This document shows, piece by piece, positions 9,096 through 17,758 of a DNA stretch of 64,000 bases. How positions within the stretch are numbered: position 1 is the stretch's first letter; every line of letters starts with the position of its first letter. A program made the translations under genes and the position numbers. The notes beneath the pieces were generated by a model. That model was not told the DNA's origin. It saw nothing but the letters and a program-made list of their open reading frames with translations, and searched no databases. The stretch comes from Algoriphagus locisalis (lineage in GTDB: Bacteria; Bacteroidota; Bacteroidia; Cytophagales; Cyclobacteriaceae): positions 620,001 to 684,000 of the forward strand of contig NZ_FPBF01000002.1 of the NCBI RefSeq assembly GCF_900116615.1, written 5' to 3'.

Positions 9096-10064
9096 TTAGG
9101 CATTTGATTTTTCTTTGCCTTTACGCACAAGGCCTTTATATGGGTTGTAGCCATTGGTATTTTTCTGATAATAACCAGTACCATCGTAAGTACGCTTATC
9201 AGGATTCTCCTTGCACTCGGTAGAGCAAGCTCCTTCCATCTCCCAACCACATTCTTCGCACATAGGCACGTGGGCATTGCAGGTAGAGTTGGCGCAATTG
9301 ACCATCCGGTCAGATGGAGTTCCACAAACATGACATTTCGAAACGACCTTGGGGTTTACCTTATTCACATCCACCGCTATTCTATTGTCAAATACGTAGC
9401 ATTTCCCCTCAAAGTCTTCTCCTCCGGCTTCCATGCCGTATTTGATGATTCCGCCATGAAGCTGATACACATCTTCAAAACCCTGCTCCAAAAGAAATGC
9501 AGAAGCCTTTTCACATTTGATCCCGCCTGTGCAGTAAGTCAACACTTTCTTATTCTTCAAATGCTCAAGTTCTTTGACCTTCTCCGGGAAGTCGCGGAAG
9601 TTATCGATATCGAGCGTCAAGGCATTTTTGAAACGTCCCAGTTCATGTTCATAATTGGATCGAACATCCAAGATCACGACATCTTCCTGATCTTTCAATT
9701 TCTTGAATTCCTCTGGATCAAGATGCTTGCCTGTGCGCACATTCGGATCAAGGTGTCTCAACGCACTGTGAACGATCTCAGGTTTGTAACGTACATGGAT
9801 TTTGGTAAATGCGTGTTTGTCATGAGAATCGATTTTGAACTCGGTCTTCGCAAACCGCGGATCTGCATGGATGTATTCCATGTATTTCTCACAGTCTTCC
9901 ACCAAGCCAGAAACGGTACCGTTTAGCCCCTCATCAGAGATGATGATCCGGCCGCGGATGTTGTTTTCTACACAAAAAAGGTGATGCTGCTCACGGTATT
10001 CTTCAGGATTCTCAATCTTGGCGTAGCAGTAATACAGGAGGATTTGATAATTGGTGTTTTCCAT
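9096..10064 (-). CDS. trhO: tRNA uridine 5-hydroxylase TrhO (rhodanese domain)
   Basis: A 322-residue protein of the YceA/TrhO family. It has an N-terminal ferredoxin-like acylphosphatase-type domain (about 5-95) and a rhodanese domain (about 120-215) with the active-site loop YCTGGIKCEKA around Cys 177. A C-terminal Cys-rich tail (about 245-285, CxxC pairs in KCHVCGTP and MCEECGWEM) probably binds zinc. TrhO makes 5-hydroxyuridine in tRNA anticodons, a step in ho5U/cmo5U formation, in an oxygen-dependent way. All domains are intact. Upstream lies a 7-nt-period repeat array, so the promoter was not located with confidence. Confidence 0.92.
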   Translation of the reverse strand: MENTNYQILLYYCYAKIENPEEYREQHHLFCVENNIRGRIIISDEGLNGTVSGLVEDCEKYMEYIHADPRFAKTEFKIDSHDKHAFTKIHVRYKPEIVHSALRHLDPNVRTGKHLDPEEFKKLKDQEDVVILDVRSNYEHELGRFKNALTLDIDNFRDFPEKVKELEHLKNKKVLTYCTGGIKCEKASAFLLEQGFEDVYQLHGGIIKYGMEAGGEDFEGKCYVFDNRIAVDVNKVNPKVVSKCHVCGTPSDRMVNCANSTCNAHVPMCEECGWEMEGACSTECKENPDKRTYDGTGYYQKNTNGYNPYKGLVRKGKEKSNA

Positions 10065-10096
10065 AACTTGAGCCCTGTTGCGGCAGGGTGTTTTTA

Positions 10097-10145
10097 GGAT
10101 TTATGATTTACTATTTCAAATTTGAAATTAAAAATCTCAAATTCA
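10097..10145. repeat. Degenerate 7-nt-period repeat array with inverted halves
   Basis: Seven consecutive 7-mers: the first three carry ATTT at the same phase (units such as GGATTTA), the next four carry AAAT. The centre is a 16-bp perfect palindrome (10113-10128, core TTTCAAATTTGAAA). The array runs into the stop codon of the acyltransferase gene at 10143-10145. Confidence 0.65.
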
Positions 10146-10778
10146 TTTAACTTTTGCAGCTGGGTTACCAAACACGGTTTCGTTTGCTCCTACTGTCGCG
10201 ATTACCACAGATCCAGCGCCTACGCGAGCATTTTTACCAATAGTCACTCCAGAAACGATAGTCGCTCCAGAACCGATGAAAGCTCCTTCTTCGATGATCA
10301 CGTCGGAATTAATTACTGATCCGGCACCCACTTGCACAAAGTCACCCAACTTAGCCTTATGCTCGATAACAGCCGCAGAATTGATAATACAGTGACTTCC
10401 TAGCTCTACGCCTGCACCGATATTCACATTGGCGTTGATAAAATTACCATGGCCGATGATCGTATCTGTGGATATATATGAACGCTGATGAATGGCATTT
10501 ACAGGCTGAACTTTGCGACGCTCGTTCAACAATTCCACTAAGAACTTGCGGTATTTAGGATTTTCTTCGGCTACAAATGCTTCTGTCTTCTGGCCGATTA
10601 ACTTCAAGAAACCGTCATCCTCAGGATTTCCAAGTACCGAAACGGTATTGATCTCTGTTCCGTGGATTTTCTCGTCCTCATCTAAGAACCCAAAAACAAC
10701 CACATCGTTGCTGTTGAAAATCTCAAGTGCGGAATGAGCGATGCCTTTTGCACCAAAAATTATAACTGGTTTTTCCAT
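10143..10778 (-). CDS. NeuD/PglD-like sugar O-acyltransferase (left-handed beta helix)
   Basis: A protein of about 211 residues. The N-terminus (VIIFGAKGIAHSALEIF) is the Rossmann-like PglD_N domain; the C-terminal half is a left-handed parallel beta helix of hexapeptide repeats (many [LIV]-G-x4 units, for example GAGVELGSHC and GSGATIVSGVTIG). Relatives acetylate amino-sugars in glycan or sialic acid synthesis; the acceptor here is unknown. I place the start at the ATG at 10778 and not at the in-frame ATG at 10802, because the promoter -7 box (10800-10807) covers the upstream ATG. The gene lies alone between DUF2851 and trhO. Confidence 0.85.
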   Translation of the reverse strand: MEKPVIIFGAKGIAHSALEIFNSNDVVVFGFLDEDEKIHGTEINTVSVLGNPEDDGFLKLIGQKTEAFVAEENPKYRKFLVELLNERRKVQPVNAIHQRSYISTDTIIGHGNFINANVNIGAGVELGSHCIINSAAVIEHKAKLGDFVQVGAGSVINSDVIIEEGAFIGSGATIVSGVTIGKNARVGAGSVVIATVGANETVFGNPAAKVK

Positions 10779-10799
10779 AGTTTTCTGCAATTCAGGCTG

Positions 10800-10831
10800 C
10801 AAAAATACAGGAATTCACTGGCTTACCCAAA
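10800..10831 (-). promoter_or_regulatory. Promoter of the acyltransferase gene
   Basis: On the minus strand TTTG (10828-10831), 20 nt, TATTTTTG (10800-10807) matches the Bacteroidota consensus exactly. Transcription would start near 10794, giving a leader of about 16 nt before the ATG at 10778. The element sits in the 31-bp gap after DUF2851. Confidence 0.72.
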
Positions 10832-10833
10832 AA

Positions 10834-12129
10834 TCATTTGGATTCTGATTTGATCAGCGCTTGTGCAATTTTACACTGCAGACATTTCTTCGGTTGGCAA
10901 TAATTCTTAAAAAGCCCAATCATTCCCTGGGAATCAAATGCATTTCCGGCTGTCCAGCCATAGGATTGGAATTTAGTGATGATATGATTTTTCTCGGCAG
11001 AAACCTCCTGCAAGAGATCAAAGCAACGTTCTTGCCAGTCAGGCTCTTCGAAATACCGTCCATAGGCAAACCAAAGTGGAATCACATAATTGATAACCAA
11101 AAGCTCCAAAACCGTAGTGGAAATACCCGCGCTAGTCTGCCTTTCGGAAGGTTTGCCAAAGCTGTAATGATACTGCCAATAATCACTGGACTTGACTTTG
11201 AGCAATTTTTTGAAGCCTGCAAAATCATGAGAATCCTGCATCACAGACTGAAGTAAATTCGGAGCCTTGGAAAGGATCGCGGCTAACTGAGCAATCCTTA
11301 GTGTTGGAAAATTACTGGGCCGAACTCCCATAAACGTCCAATGCTGACGCTTCATAGGAGAATCCCAGACATATTTCTTACGATAAAACTCATATTCACG
11401 AATCAAAAATTGAACATAAGGCTCTTCCGATTCCGAGGGAAGCAAGCCTGCCTGACCTAAAAGAATAGCCTCCAAAACAGGTAACTGATCTCGATGCTTT
11501 TGAAGTACTTTATAAGGGACTAACATAGCCAGTTCACTCATCGCCTCATTGTTTTTCTTAAATCCAAAGCAGGTAAATAACCATCGATAGGCGGTTTCTT
11601 CCCAATCGTCAGTTGTGGATTTGAGAATCTGTAAAATCAACGAAGACTTTTCCTGAAGCCTTTCTACCAAAGCTTTCTCCAACGTGGAAAACCTAACAAT
11701 TTCCGGCGCGTCTTTCAAACCATGTGCACAAGGCAAGTCAGACTTGTAGTCAAGCATACGCTCATAATTCCGCCAGATGTCCAAGTAAATCAACCCTTTC
11801 AGTTCAAGTGTGGGCATAGGAGTTCCATCATTTCTAAGCACCTGCAGATCATCCTCCCAAACGACATGTAGCACGACAGAATTATAAGCGGGATTTCCTC
11901 CATGCGCATGCTGCTTCCAATCGCTGGCCAGTCTGTGCACCTCTACATGACCGTGGAGTATTACGCCGCCGATGACCACCACCGAATCATGGAAGTCCGG
12001 TCCTTCACCTTGATTATGGAATCCTACCTGCACTATTTTCAGCTCATCTCCTGAAGTCGTGTGCAGTTTAGTCTTTTCGAAATATTGGTATTTCCATACT
12101 AGCTGTAAAAAATCTTCTTTGAAAGTCAT
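10834..12129 (-). CDS. DUF2851 family protein
   Basis: A protein of about 431 residues. The N-terminal MTFKEDFLQLVWKYQYFE followed by a HNQGEGPDFHDSVV segment and VEVHRLASDWKQHAH is the signature of the DUF2851 family, common in Bacteroidota and without an assigned function. The conserved E-x-H and D-F residues in the N-terminal part resemble a nuclease-like core, but this is only a guess. The C-terminus ends in a CxxxxxCxxCKIA cluster (NYCQPKKCLQCKIAQ), a likely metal or Fe-S site. The ATG at 12129 is preferred over the one 12 codons upstream because family proteins begin at this point. It is separated from pyrF by a terminator. Confidence 0.85.
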   Translation of the reverse strand: MTFKEDFLQLVWKYQYFEKTKLHTTSGDELKIVQVGFHNQGEGPDFHDSVVVIGGVILHGHVEVHRLASDWKQHAHGGNPAYNSVVLHVVWEDDLQVLRNDGTPMPTLELKGLIYLDIWRNYERMLDYKSDLPCAHGLKDAPEIVRFSTLEKALVERLQEKSSLILQILKSTTDDWEETAYRWLFTCFGFKKNNEAMSELAMLVPYKVLQKHRDQLPVLEAILLGQAGLLPSESEEPYVQFLIREYEFYRKKYVWDSPMKRQHWTFMGVRPSNFPTLRIAQLAAILSKAPNLLQSVMQDSHDFAGFKKLLKVKSSDYWQYHYSFGKPSERQTSAGISTTVLELLVINYVIPLWFAYGRYFEEPDWQERCFDLLQEVSAEKNHIITKFQSYGWTAGNAFDSQGMIGLFKNYCQPKKCLQCKIAQALIKSESK

Positions 12130-12171
12130 AAAAGTATCGATTAAAAACCATGTGAATTTAACCAAAAACTA

Positions 12172-12202
12172 AAAAACAAAAAAGTCAGGAAACCCTGACT
12201 TT
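12172..12202 (-). terminator. Intrinsic terminator downstream of pyrF
   Basis: A 9-bp perfect stem (12181-12189 with 12194-12202; AAAGTCAGG and CCTGACTTT) with a 4-nt loop, followed on the minus strand by a T-rich tract (12172-12183). It ends the pyrF transcript before the DUF2851 gene. Confidence 0.85.
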
Positions 12203-12229
12203 CAAATTTATAGATAATGAAAAACCCTA

Positions 12230-13045
12230 TTAAAGATACATTTCTAGTAAGTTCTTCATTTCCCCTTGGAGTTTTTTTGCTTCCTGCCTAGCAGCTTTCC
12301 CAAAGTCTTTTTCCCCCGAAGCATAGATGATCCCCCGGCTTGAGTTCACTAACAGCCCACAAGTGGAATTCATGCCATACTTTGCCACATCTTCCAGGCT
12401 ACCTCCTTGTGCTCCCACTCCCGGTACCAAAAAGAAATGATCAGGAACAATCTTTCGGACTTCCCCTATCAATTCACCGCGAGTTGCACCAACGACATAC
12501 ATCAGATTTTCAGGAGTGCCCCATTCTTGGCTTTTTTCCAAAACCGTTTGATATAACGGTTTCCCATTTTCGTCTTTGATCAACTGGAAATCCATAGAGC
12601 CGACATTGGATGTAAGCGCCAAAAGAATCACCCATTTGTCCTCAAACTCTAGAAAAGGAGTCACACTATCTGCCCCCATATATGGCGCTACGGTGACGGA
12701 ATCAAAGTCCATTTTCTCAAAAAAGGCCTTTGCATAAAGCTGGGAAGTATTTCCAATATCTCCGCGCTTAGCATCTGCAATCGTGAAAATTTCCTTAGGT
12801 ATAAGTTCGTTCACCTTCTGCAGCGTCTCCCAACCTTGTGGACCCAAAGCCTCAAAGAAAGCGATATTCGGCTTGTAAGCCACTGCATAATCTGCTGTTT
12901 CTTCGATTATCTCCTTGCAAAAGCTAAAAATCGGATCAGACTCAGATTTCAGATGTGCAGGGATTTTATTGATATCTGCATCAAGTCCAACACACAAAAA
13001 GGATGATTTTTTCTGAATTTGGGAGAAAAGCTCGGCTCTGGTCAT
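12230..13045 (-). CDS. pyrF: Orotidine 5'-phosphate decarboxylase
   Basis: A protein of about 271 residues that decarboxylates OMP to UMP, the last step of pyrimidine synthesis. The catalytic motif [11 protein letters not shown] (lysine and paired aspartates) is intact, and the N-terminal [16 protein letters not shown] and the later VVGATRGE and [11 protein letters not shown] match the longer type-2 PyrF subfamily. I choose the ATG at 13045 and not the one at 13087 because a promoter -7 box lies between them (13063-13070). The gene is monocistronic, with its own terminator. Confidence 0.93.
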   Translation of the reverse strand: MTRAELFSQIQKKSSFLCVGLDADINKIPAHLKSESDPIFSFCKEIIEETADYAVAYKPNIAFFEALGPQGWETLQKVNELIPKEIFTIADAKRGDIGNTSQLYAKAFFEKMDFDSVTVAPYMGADSVTPFLEFEDKWVILLALTSNVGSMDFQLIKDENGKPLYQTVLEKSQEWGTPENLMYVVGATRGELIGEVRKIVPDHFFLVPGVGAQGGSLEDVAKYGMNSTCGLLVNSSRGIIYASGEKDFGKAARQEAKKLQGEMKNLLEMYL

Positions 13046-13062
13046 GAAGTCTAGGATTTCGG

Positions 13063-13070
13063 CAAAGGTA
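13063..13070 (-). promoter_or_regulatory. Probable -7 box of the pyrF promoter
   Basis: TACCTTTG on the minus strand matches TAnnTTTG. At the right distance upstream (18 nt) is TTTC, a partial match to the -33 TTTG. Transcription would start near 13057, about 12 nt before the pyrF ATG. Confidence 0.5.
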
Positions 13071-13266
13071 AGAAACCATAATGGCATAGAAAAGGGATGA
13101 AAATCATCCTAAATTGAGCCAGAAAAATTCAAATATTTCGCGGAAAAATTAGTTTGAATTGGAATGTTTTTAATATTTTAAGAGAACTTTTATTCATATA
13201 TAGACTACTCAAATTAGCTATACATTTTGTCTGGGCAATACTAAATTTTACTAATCAAAACAGAAA

Positions 13267-14433
13267 ATGAAATCCTATATACACAGACTCTTTTTCGTTA
13301 TTCCATTAATCCTTGGCTTGTGCTCCTGCAACAAAAATGTTTCTGAGGATCAAGGGATTCGGAGTGAAAATCAACTGAAGATTAATTATGCTAAAGCAAT
13401 AACTCTTGATATTTCAGGTGGATTTCCTAAGCTTCAAGGAAACCCTATTTTCTTCTCAGACGAAAATGATTCTTATTTCTATATTCAAACAGCTAATGGA
13501 ATAGGGACTTTTGATTTACAAAAAGGAGGAAAACCTATTTCAATGTTGAAACTTAGTGAAATAGAAAACTTCCGGGGAGGCACTTCTACAGCGCAAAATC
13601 ATTTTTTACCTGTATCCAAAAATGAATTTCTCTACTTTGACAGGATAAATGATGAAATTTATGAGATTGAAAATTCCAAAGTGACAGCTAGTCAAAAAAT
13701 GGCAAGAATAATGAATTCCAGCCCAAAGCCTCAATCTGGATTCCTCAAATTTGCTATTAAAGAAGAAAATATTGTTACACCACTGAATGTGCTGGAAATC
13801 TACGCTAGACCACCATATAACTATCAGAAGCTTGAAAATACTATTGGAATTTTTAAAAACAGCCTGAAAGAATTTGATTCAGAGATGCTCCTTCCTGAAA
13901 AATATTTAGGCAATAATGTAAATGCTTATGATATGCTGATTTCCTTCGATTACGATCCGAAATCCAACCAATTTATTATCAACTACCCTATCTTGGATGA
14001 CCTGTTAATCACCAGTGATTTTGAATCTATTGAAAGAATAAAAGCTACTCCAAAAAGTCAATTTGTTGATTTGACAAATCGTTCTGGTGAAAAAATGGGA
14101 GAATGGAAAAAGGAATATTATTCAAGTAATTCCTTTTTTGCTGTCTATTATGACCCCTTTCGAGAACTTTATGTGAGACATTATCGAGAAGCTTTATCAG
14201 AAGTTGATTATGAATCTTTGGCGGCTAATTCTTTTAAAATGTTAGATCCAAGAAATAAAAATTACCTGCTTTTTTTAGACAAATCAGGTAATGAAATGCA
14301 TACCATGGATGTCTCTGATTATAATCATTTATACATCCATTTTGGAAAAGAAGGAATGTATATCCTAAATGATACAGAACTGGAAAATGAAGATTCTTTG
14401 ACTTTCAGCTTGTTTACCATCAATAAAAACTAA
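13267..14433 (+). CDS. DUF4221-like lipoprotein, probable beta-propeller
   Basis: A 388-residue lipoprotein: a type II signal peptide with lipobox LGLCSC (lipidated Cys near 20), then a beta-rich domain with recurring YFYIQTANGIGTFDL-like strands and a late SFKMLDPRNKNYLLFLD. The size and pattern resemble the DUF4221 family, common in Cyclobacteriaceae and probably six-bladed propellers on the cell surface or in the periplasm. A second protein of this kind is encoded at 26259. The function is unknown. The start ATG follows an A-rich leader without a Shine-Dalgarno. A hairpin terminator follows the stop. Confidence 0.65.
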   Translation: MKSYIHRLFFVIPLILGLCSCNKNVSEDQGIRSENQLKINYAKAITLDISGGFPKLQGNPIFFSDENDSYFYIQTANGIGTFDLQKGGKPISMLKLSEIENFRGGTSTAQNHFLPVSKNEFLYFDRINDEIYEIENSKVTASQKMARIMNSSPKPQSGFLKFAIKEENIVTPLNVLEIYARPPYNYQKLENTIGIFKNSLKEFDSEMLLPEKYLGNNVNAYDMLISFDYDPKSNQFIINYPILDDLLITSDFESIERIKATPKSQFVDLTNRSGEKMGEWKKEYYSSNSFFAVYYDPFRELYVRHYREALSEVDYESLAANSFKMLDPRNKNYLLFLDKSGNEMHTMDVSDYNHLYIHFGKEGMYILNDTELENEDSLTFSLFTINKN

Positions 14434-14486
14434 CCGAAGTCAATCTACGCGAATTAAAGAAAAACAAATAACCTCTTAAAGGGATA

Positions 14487-14521
14487 AAAGGAAAGCCTCA
14501 AAAGCCTTCCTTTATTTTTTT
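14487..14521 (+). terminator. Intrinsic terminator after the DUF4221-like gene
   Basis: Stem AAAGGAA/TTCCTTT (14487-14493 with 14507-14513) extended by two G-C pairs after one mismatch, followed by ATTTTTTT. It overlaps the 3' end of the convergent ATPase gene. Confidence 0.7.
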
Positions 14522-15673
14522 CATAAATCCAGCAAGACCAATTGCGCGTGTATTTTCTCCCAAAGGAAATTCATCCTTGCCGGCATAGATGAAGTAGCGA
14601 TGATCCGCTGATATATCATCTACAGCATTCAGGAAGCCTTTTGAGAGCTTTGGACTCAAGGTTCGCTTGATTTCTATCGCCCAAATTTCTCCGTTTAGAC
14701 TCAAAACCAAATCAAGTTCTGCTCCGCCCGAGGTGCGATAAAATCCATAATCAGCTCCTTTTGGCAAGACAGAAATTATATTTTCGATAATGAATCCTTC
14801 CCAACTTCCGCCTACCACAGGATGTCCCAGCAGATCATCCAGTTTGGTCAGATTCAATAAAGCATGTGTTATTCCCGAATCTCTGATGTAGATTTTCGGA
14901 GACTTCACCAGACGCTTGCCCACATTCACCAACCAAGGTCTGACAGAACGAATCAGCAAAAGATCTTCAAGCATTTCCACATAGCTTTTCACCGTAGGTG
15001 AAGTCAGATCCAGACTTGCTCCAAGTTTAGAAAGATTGATCAACTGCCCTTGCTGGTGAGCGAGCATGGTCCAAAGGCGGCGAAGACGATTGGCAGGCAC
15101 AAATTGTGCAATCTGCGGTATATCTCTTTCCAGATAGGTAGTGATGAAATTCCCTCTCCATGTCATACTGGATTTATCAGAGCTTGCCAAAAAACTATCA
15201 GGGAGACCTCCACGAAGCCAGAGCTTTTCAACATGACCTTCTATCGAATCCACTTCCATTACATTGAATCCTGGAAGTTCTTCATAAGCAATTCTTCCCG
15301 CCAGTGATTCGGAGGACTGGCGGATCAGATCTAAAGAAGCGGAACCTAAAATCAGAAATTGGCAGGAGCGCAAGCCCTTCTTTCTTCGTCGGTCAATCAC
15401 TCCACGCAAAAGCGGAAAGAGATCCGGCATGCGCTGGATTTCATCCAGAATGATCAATTGGCCTTCGTGAAGATCAAAGTATTGCTCAGGCTCAGCTAAC
15501 TTGCTTCGGTCTGAGGGACTTTCGAGATCCAAATAAATTGACTGGGGATCGATGGTTTCCACAAGCTCCTGCGCCAAGGTAGTTTTACCTACTTGCCGTG
15601 GGCCAAAAATCGCTATAGCCGGAAAATCAGGTATCAGTTCTTGGAGTTTCAATATCAAATCTCGTACAATCAT
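14498..15673 (-). CDS. AAA ATPase with C-terminal DUF4143 domain
   Basis: A 391-residue protein. The AAA_14 ATPase domain (1-150) has Walker A GPRQVGKTTLAQ (about 24-35), Walker B LIILDEIQRMPD (about 73-84) and a sensor-like FLILGSAS. After a winged-helix linker (about 190-235, LSKLGASLDLTSPTVKSYV) comes DUF4143 (about 240-350), a PD-(D/E)XK-like fold ending in GAELDLVLSLNGEIWAIEIK. Such ATPases are widespread in Bacteroidota and of unknown role. The gene stands alone. Its start codon and ribosome-binding region lie inside a 23-bp perfect inverted repeat (15668-15716), so initiation is likely to be controlled by RNA structure or by a DNA-binding protein. Confidence 0.88.
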   Translation of the reverse strand: MIVRDLILKLQELIPDFPAIAIFGPRQVGKTTLAQELVETIDPQSIYLDLESPSDRSKLAEPEQYFDLHEGQLIILDEIQRMPDLFPLLRGVIDRRRKKGLRSCQFLILGSASLDLIRQSSESLAGRIAYEELPGFNVMEVDSIEGHVEKLWLRGGLPDSFLASSDKSSMTWRGNFITTYLERDIPQIAQFVPANRLRRLWTMLAHQQGQLINLSKLGASLDLTSPTVKSYVEMLEDLLLIRSVRPWLVNVGKRLVKSPKIYIRDSGITHALLNLTKLDDLLGHPVVGGSWEGFIIENIISVLPKGADYGFYRTSGGAELDLVLSLNGEIWAIEIKRTLSPKLSKGFLNAVDDISADHRYFIYAGKDEFPLGENTRAIGLAGFMKKIKEGF

Positions 15674-15716
15674 CCTTGCAAATTTAAAATCAAATTTTAA
15701 ATTTGCAAGGATGATT
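15668..15716 (-). promoter_or_regulatory. Perfect 23-bp inverted repeat covering the start codon of the ATPase gene
   Basis: Arms 15668-15690 and 15694-15716 are perfect reverse complements with a 3-nt spacer. In the mRNA the ATG (15671-15673) and an AAGG element directly before it pair with the upstream arm, so a folded leader would hide the start. The repeat could also be a DNA operator. No T-run follows it on the minus strand, so it does not look like a terminator of the upstream gene. Confidence 0.75.
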
Positions 15717-15748
15717 TTTTATTATTTCATTGAAAAACAGGTATTTAA

Positions 15749-16630
15749 CTAGTTGGAGTCAAAATTAATTGAAATCATAGATCCTGTCAGCGAAACCAGT
15801 GCTGTGATCAAGAAAAAGATCAGACTAAAAGCGACTGCAATCGCCTCATCTATTCCTGCGTAAGTGTGCGCATAGACGAAAACCAGTTCCCGAGCGCCCA
15901 CTCCACCTATAGTCAGAGGCAGCACTGCCACGATCGAGGAAAGTAAAAACACCAATTGATAGGCAAGAAAATTCTCGGTCACTCCAAGGCTTTTCAAAAT
16001 AAACCATGCGCATACTAATTGTGCCAGCTGTCCAGCCATTGACCAGGCATTCGCCTTCCAAAAAGAGGGCAGAAAAGCTTTAAAAAGGAGTTTTTGTATC
16101 AGCCAAAAAGCAGGAAAAACCAACAATGCAGCTATTCCAACCATAAGCTCCCAAGGAATTTGCGAAGCAAAAGGCAAAGTCAAATTCACTGGAATAATCA
16201 AGACCAGCAGCAAAAACACGATGGCGACCAAACCTCCCAAACGATCCAGAAGTGAGGCTTTAACCAGCGACTTGACGAAAGTTTGATAATGCTTATTCAG
16301 CAGGTAAACCTTATAACCATCACCGCCAATTCCACCTGGAAGAAAAAGATTGTAAAACATCCCAATCAAGTAAAGTTTGATATTGAGCTTTTCAGAGATG
16401 ATTAAACCAATGTTTTTGAAATAGAGATTTAAGCGAAATGCAGTAAAAAGCTTACTGAGCACAAAAGTGAAAACCGCAGGCACCAGCCAAAGCCAGTGAA
16501 TAGTTTTGGTGATTTGCCAAAGCTGCTCGGTGTCGATTTTTCGAAAAACAAGAAACAACGCCAAGCCGGTCAAAACCAATTTCAAGGCAGTTGTTAATTT
16601 CTTCTTAAGAGAACGCTCTGTTTTCGCCAA
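15749..16630 (-). CDS. Lysylphosphatidylglycerol synthase TM-region/UPF0104 family flippase-like membrane protein
   Basis: A 293-residue integral membrane protein with about eight hydrophobic segments. The family signature is visible in FLPGGIGGDGYKVYLL (about 96-111), SLLDRLGGLVAIV (about 127-139) and PLTIGGVGARELVFVY (about 241-256), as in the AglD/YbhN/MprF-N group of lipid or glycolipid flippases. The reading frame begins at a TTG (16628-16630); no ATG is available before the first membrane helix. The gene lies 22 bp downstream of the GT2 gene and is probably in its operon, which suggests a role in polyisoprenoid-linked glycan export. Confidence 0.82.
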   Translation of the reverse strand: MAKTERSLKKKLTTALKLVLTGLALFLVFRKIDTEQLWQITKTIHWLWLVPAVFTFVLSKLFTAFRLNLYFKNIGLIISEKLNIKLYLIGMFYNLFLPGGIGGDGYKVYLLNKHYQTFVKSLVKASLLDRLGGLVAIVFLLLVLIIPVNLTLPFASQIPWELMVGIAALLVFPAFWLIQKLLFKAFLPSFWKANAWSMAGQLAQLVCAWFILKSLGVTENFLAYQLVFLLSSIVAVLPLTIGGVGARELVFVYAHTYAGIDEAIAVAFSLIFFLITALVSLTGSMISINFDSN

Positions 16631-16652
16631 AATTCAATTCCTGTATAAAAAC

Positions 16653-17639
16653 CTAGTTGGCTCTGCCTATTTCCTGCTGCACCGCGACTGCAGGTTCCAG
16701 CACACCCTGAAAAACAGATTTGATGCTATAGGTTGTCTTATCCTGAGACTCGAAGTAGGTACGGACAATAATCTCTGCTATAATTCCCGTGGTGATAAAC
16801 TGAATACCTCCCAGCACCAAAATAAAACCTAGAATCATAATCGGTCTTCCCCAGATATCCTCGCCCATGATTTTCAGGATGAGCAAGTAAAAGTTGATCA
16901 ATAAACCAATCAAAAATGCGATAATCCCAATTCCTCCAAACAAGTGAATTGGGCGCTGGAAGTACTTTTGAAAAAATAACATCAGAATCAAATCCGACAT
17001 CACTTTGAACGTTCTGCTCAAGCCATATTTGGATTCACCATGGATCCGTGGATGATGCTTGACATCCATTTCAGTCATTTTCGCTCCTTGCTGCTTTGCG
17101 AGCACAGGAATAAAACGGTGTAATTCTCCATAGAGCCCCATTCCCTGAGCAATCTCAGCTTTGTAAACCCGAAGCGTGCAACCGTAATCTTTCAAGTAAA
17201 CTTTGGTGGTATTTCTGATCACCCAGTTGGCGATTTTACTTGGGATTTTGCGAAGCACAAACCCATCTTTTCTATTCGCCCTGCGGCCTGCTACCACATC
17301 CCATTCCTCATCGATTGCTTTTTGAAGCATCACAGGAATGTCAGTTGGATCATTTTGCAAATCCCCATCCATCGTAGCAATGTATTCGCCGGTAGCCATG
17401 TCTATTCCTGCTGCCAAAGCGGTAGTCTGACCAAAATTCCTGTTGAAAATAATCAGCTTAGTACGACTATTTGCATACTTTTTCACCTCAGCCACAGTCC
17501 TATCTGTAGAACCATCCTCGATCAAAATCACCTCATAATCGATCGCCGCAAGCGCTGCATAAGTTTGTTCTAAAAGTGGCTGGATATTATCCTCCTCGTT
17601 GTAAACAGTGATTACTACAGAAATAAGTGGCTTGGACAT
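16653..17639 (-). CDS. Family 2 glycosyltransferase, polyprenyl-phosphate sugar synthase (DPM1/ArnC-like)
   Basis: A protein of about 328 residues. The GT2 domain (1-220) starts ISVVITVYNEEDNI and contains EDGSTDRT, NFGQTTALAAGID and the metal-binding MDGDLQNDP. Two C-terminal transmembrane helices (about 235-300) anchor it, as in ArnC/DPMS-like enzymes that move a sugar onto undecaprenyl phosphate. I place the start at the ATG 17639, because the 35 codons upstream hold the promoter and lack the family N-terminus. It heads an operon with the flippase-like gene and is divergent from the ArnT-like gene, a typical lipid-linked sugar module. Confidence 0.88.
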   Translation of the reverse strand: MSKPLISVVITVYNEEDNIQPLLEQTYAALAAIDYEVILIEDGSTDRTVAEVKKYANSRTKLIIFNRNFGQTTALAAGIDMATGEYIATMDGDLQNDPTDIPVMLQKAIDEEWDVVAGRRANRKDGFVLRKIPSKIANWVIRNTTKVYLKDYGCTLRVYKAEIAQGMGLYGELHRFIPVLAKQQGAKMTEMDVKHHPRIHGESKYGLSRTFKVMSDLILMLFFQKYFQRPIHLFGGIGIIAFLIGLLINFYLLILKIMGEDIWGRPIMILGFILVLGGIQFITTGIIAEIIVRTYFESQDKTTYSIKSVFQGVLEPAVAVQQEIGRAN

Positions 17640-17654
17640 GGGATAAAATTTTGT

Positions 17655-17686
17655 CAAAAATACGGTAAAATACTTCCTAGGACAAA
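17655..17686 (-). promoter_or_regulatory. Promoter of the GT2-flippase operon
   Basis: On the minus strand TTTG (17683-17686), 20 nt, TATTTTTG (17655-17662) matches the phylum consensus exactly. Transcription would start near 17649, leaving a leader of about 10 nt before the ATG at 17639. Confidence 0.72.
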
Positions 17687-17720
17687 AAAGCTGGGATTCG
17701 CTTTCGGAAGCCAACGAAAA

Positions 17721-17754
17721 TTTGGTGTGACAAAGTTCAATCACATTATCTTTG
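17721..17754 (+). promoter_or_regulatory. Promoter of the ArnT-like gene; probably leaderless mRNA
   Basis: TTTG (17721-17724), 22 nt, TATCTTTG (17747-17754). The box ends 4 nt before the ATG at 17759, so transcription should begin at or next to the start codon. Confidence 0.6.
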
Positions 17755-17758
17755 CAGC

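Noticed and set aside
9270..9926. 218-codon plus-strand frame
   Set aside because: It is antisense to the well-supported trhO gene and has no recognisable domain.
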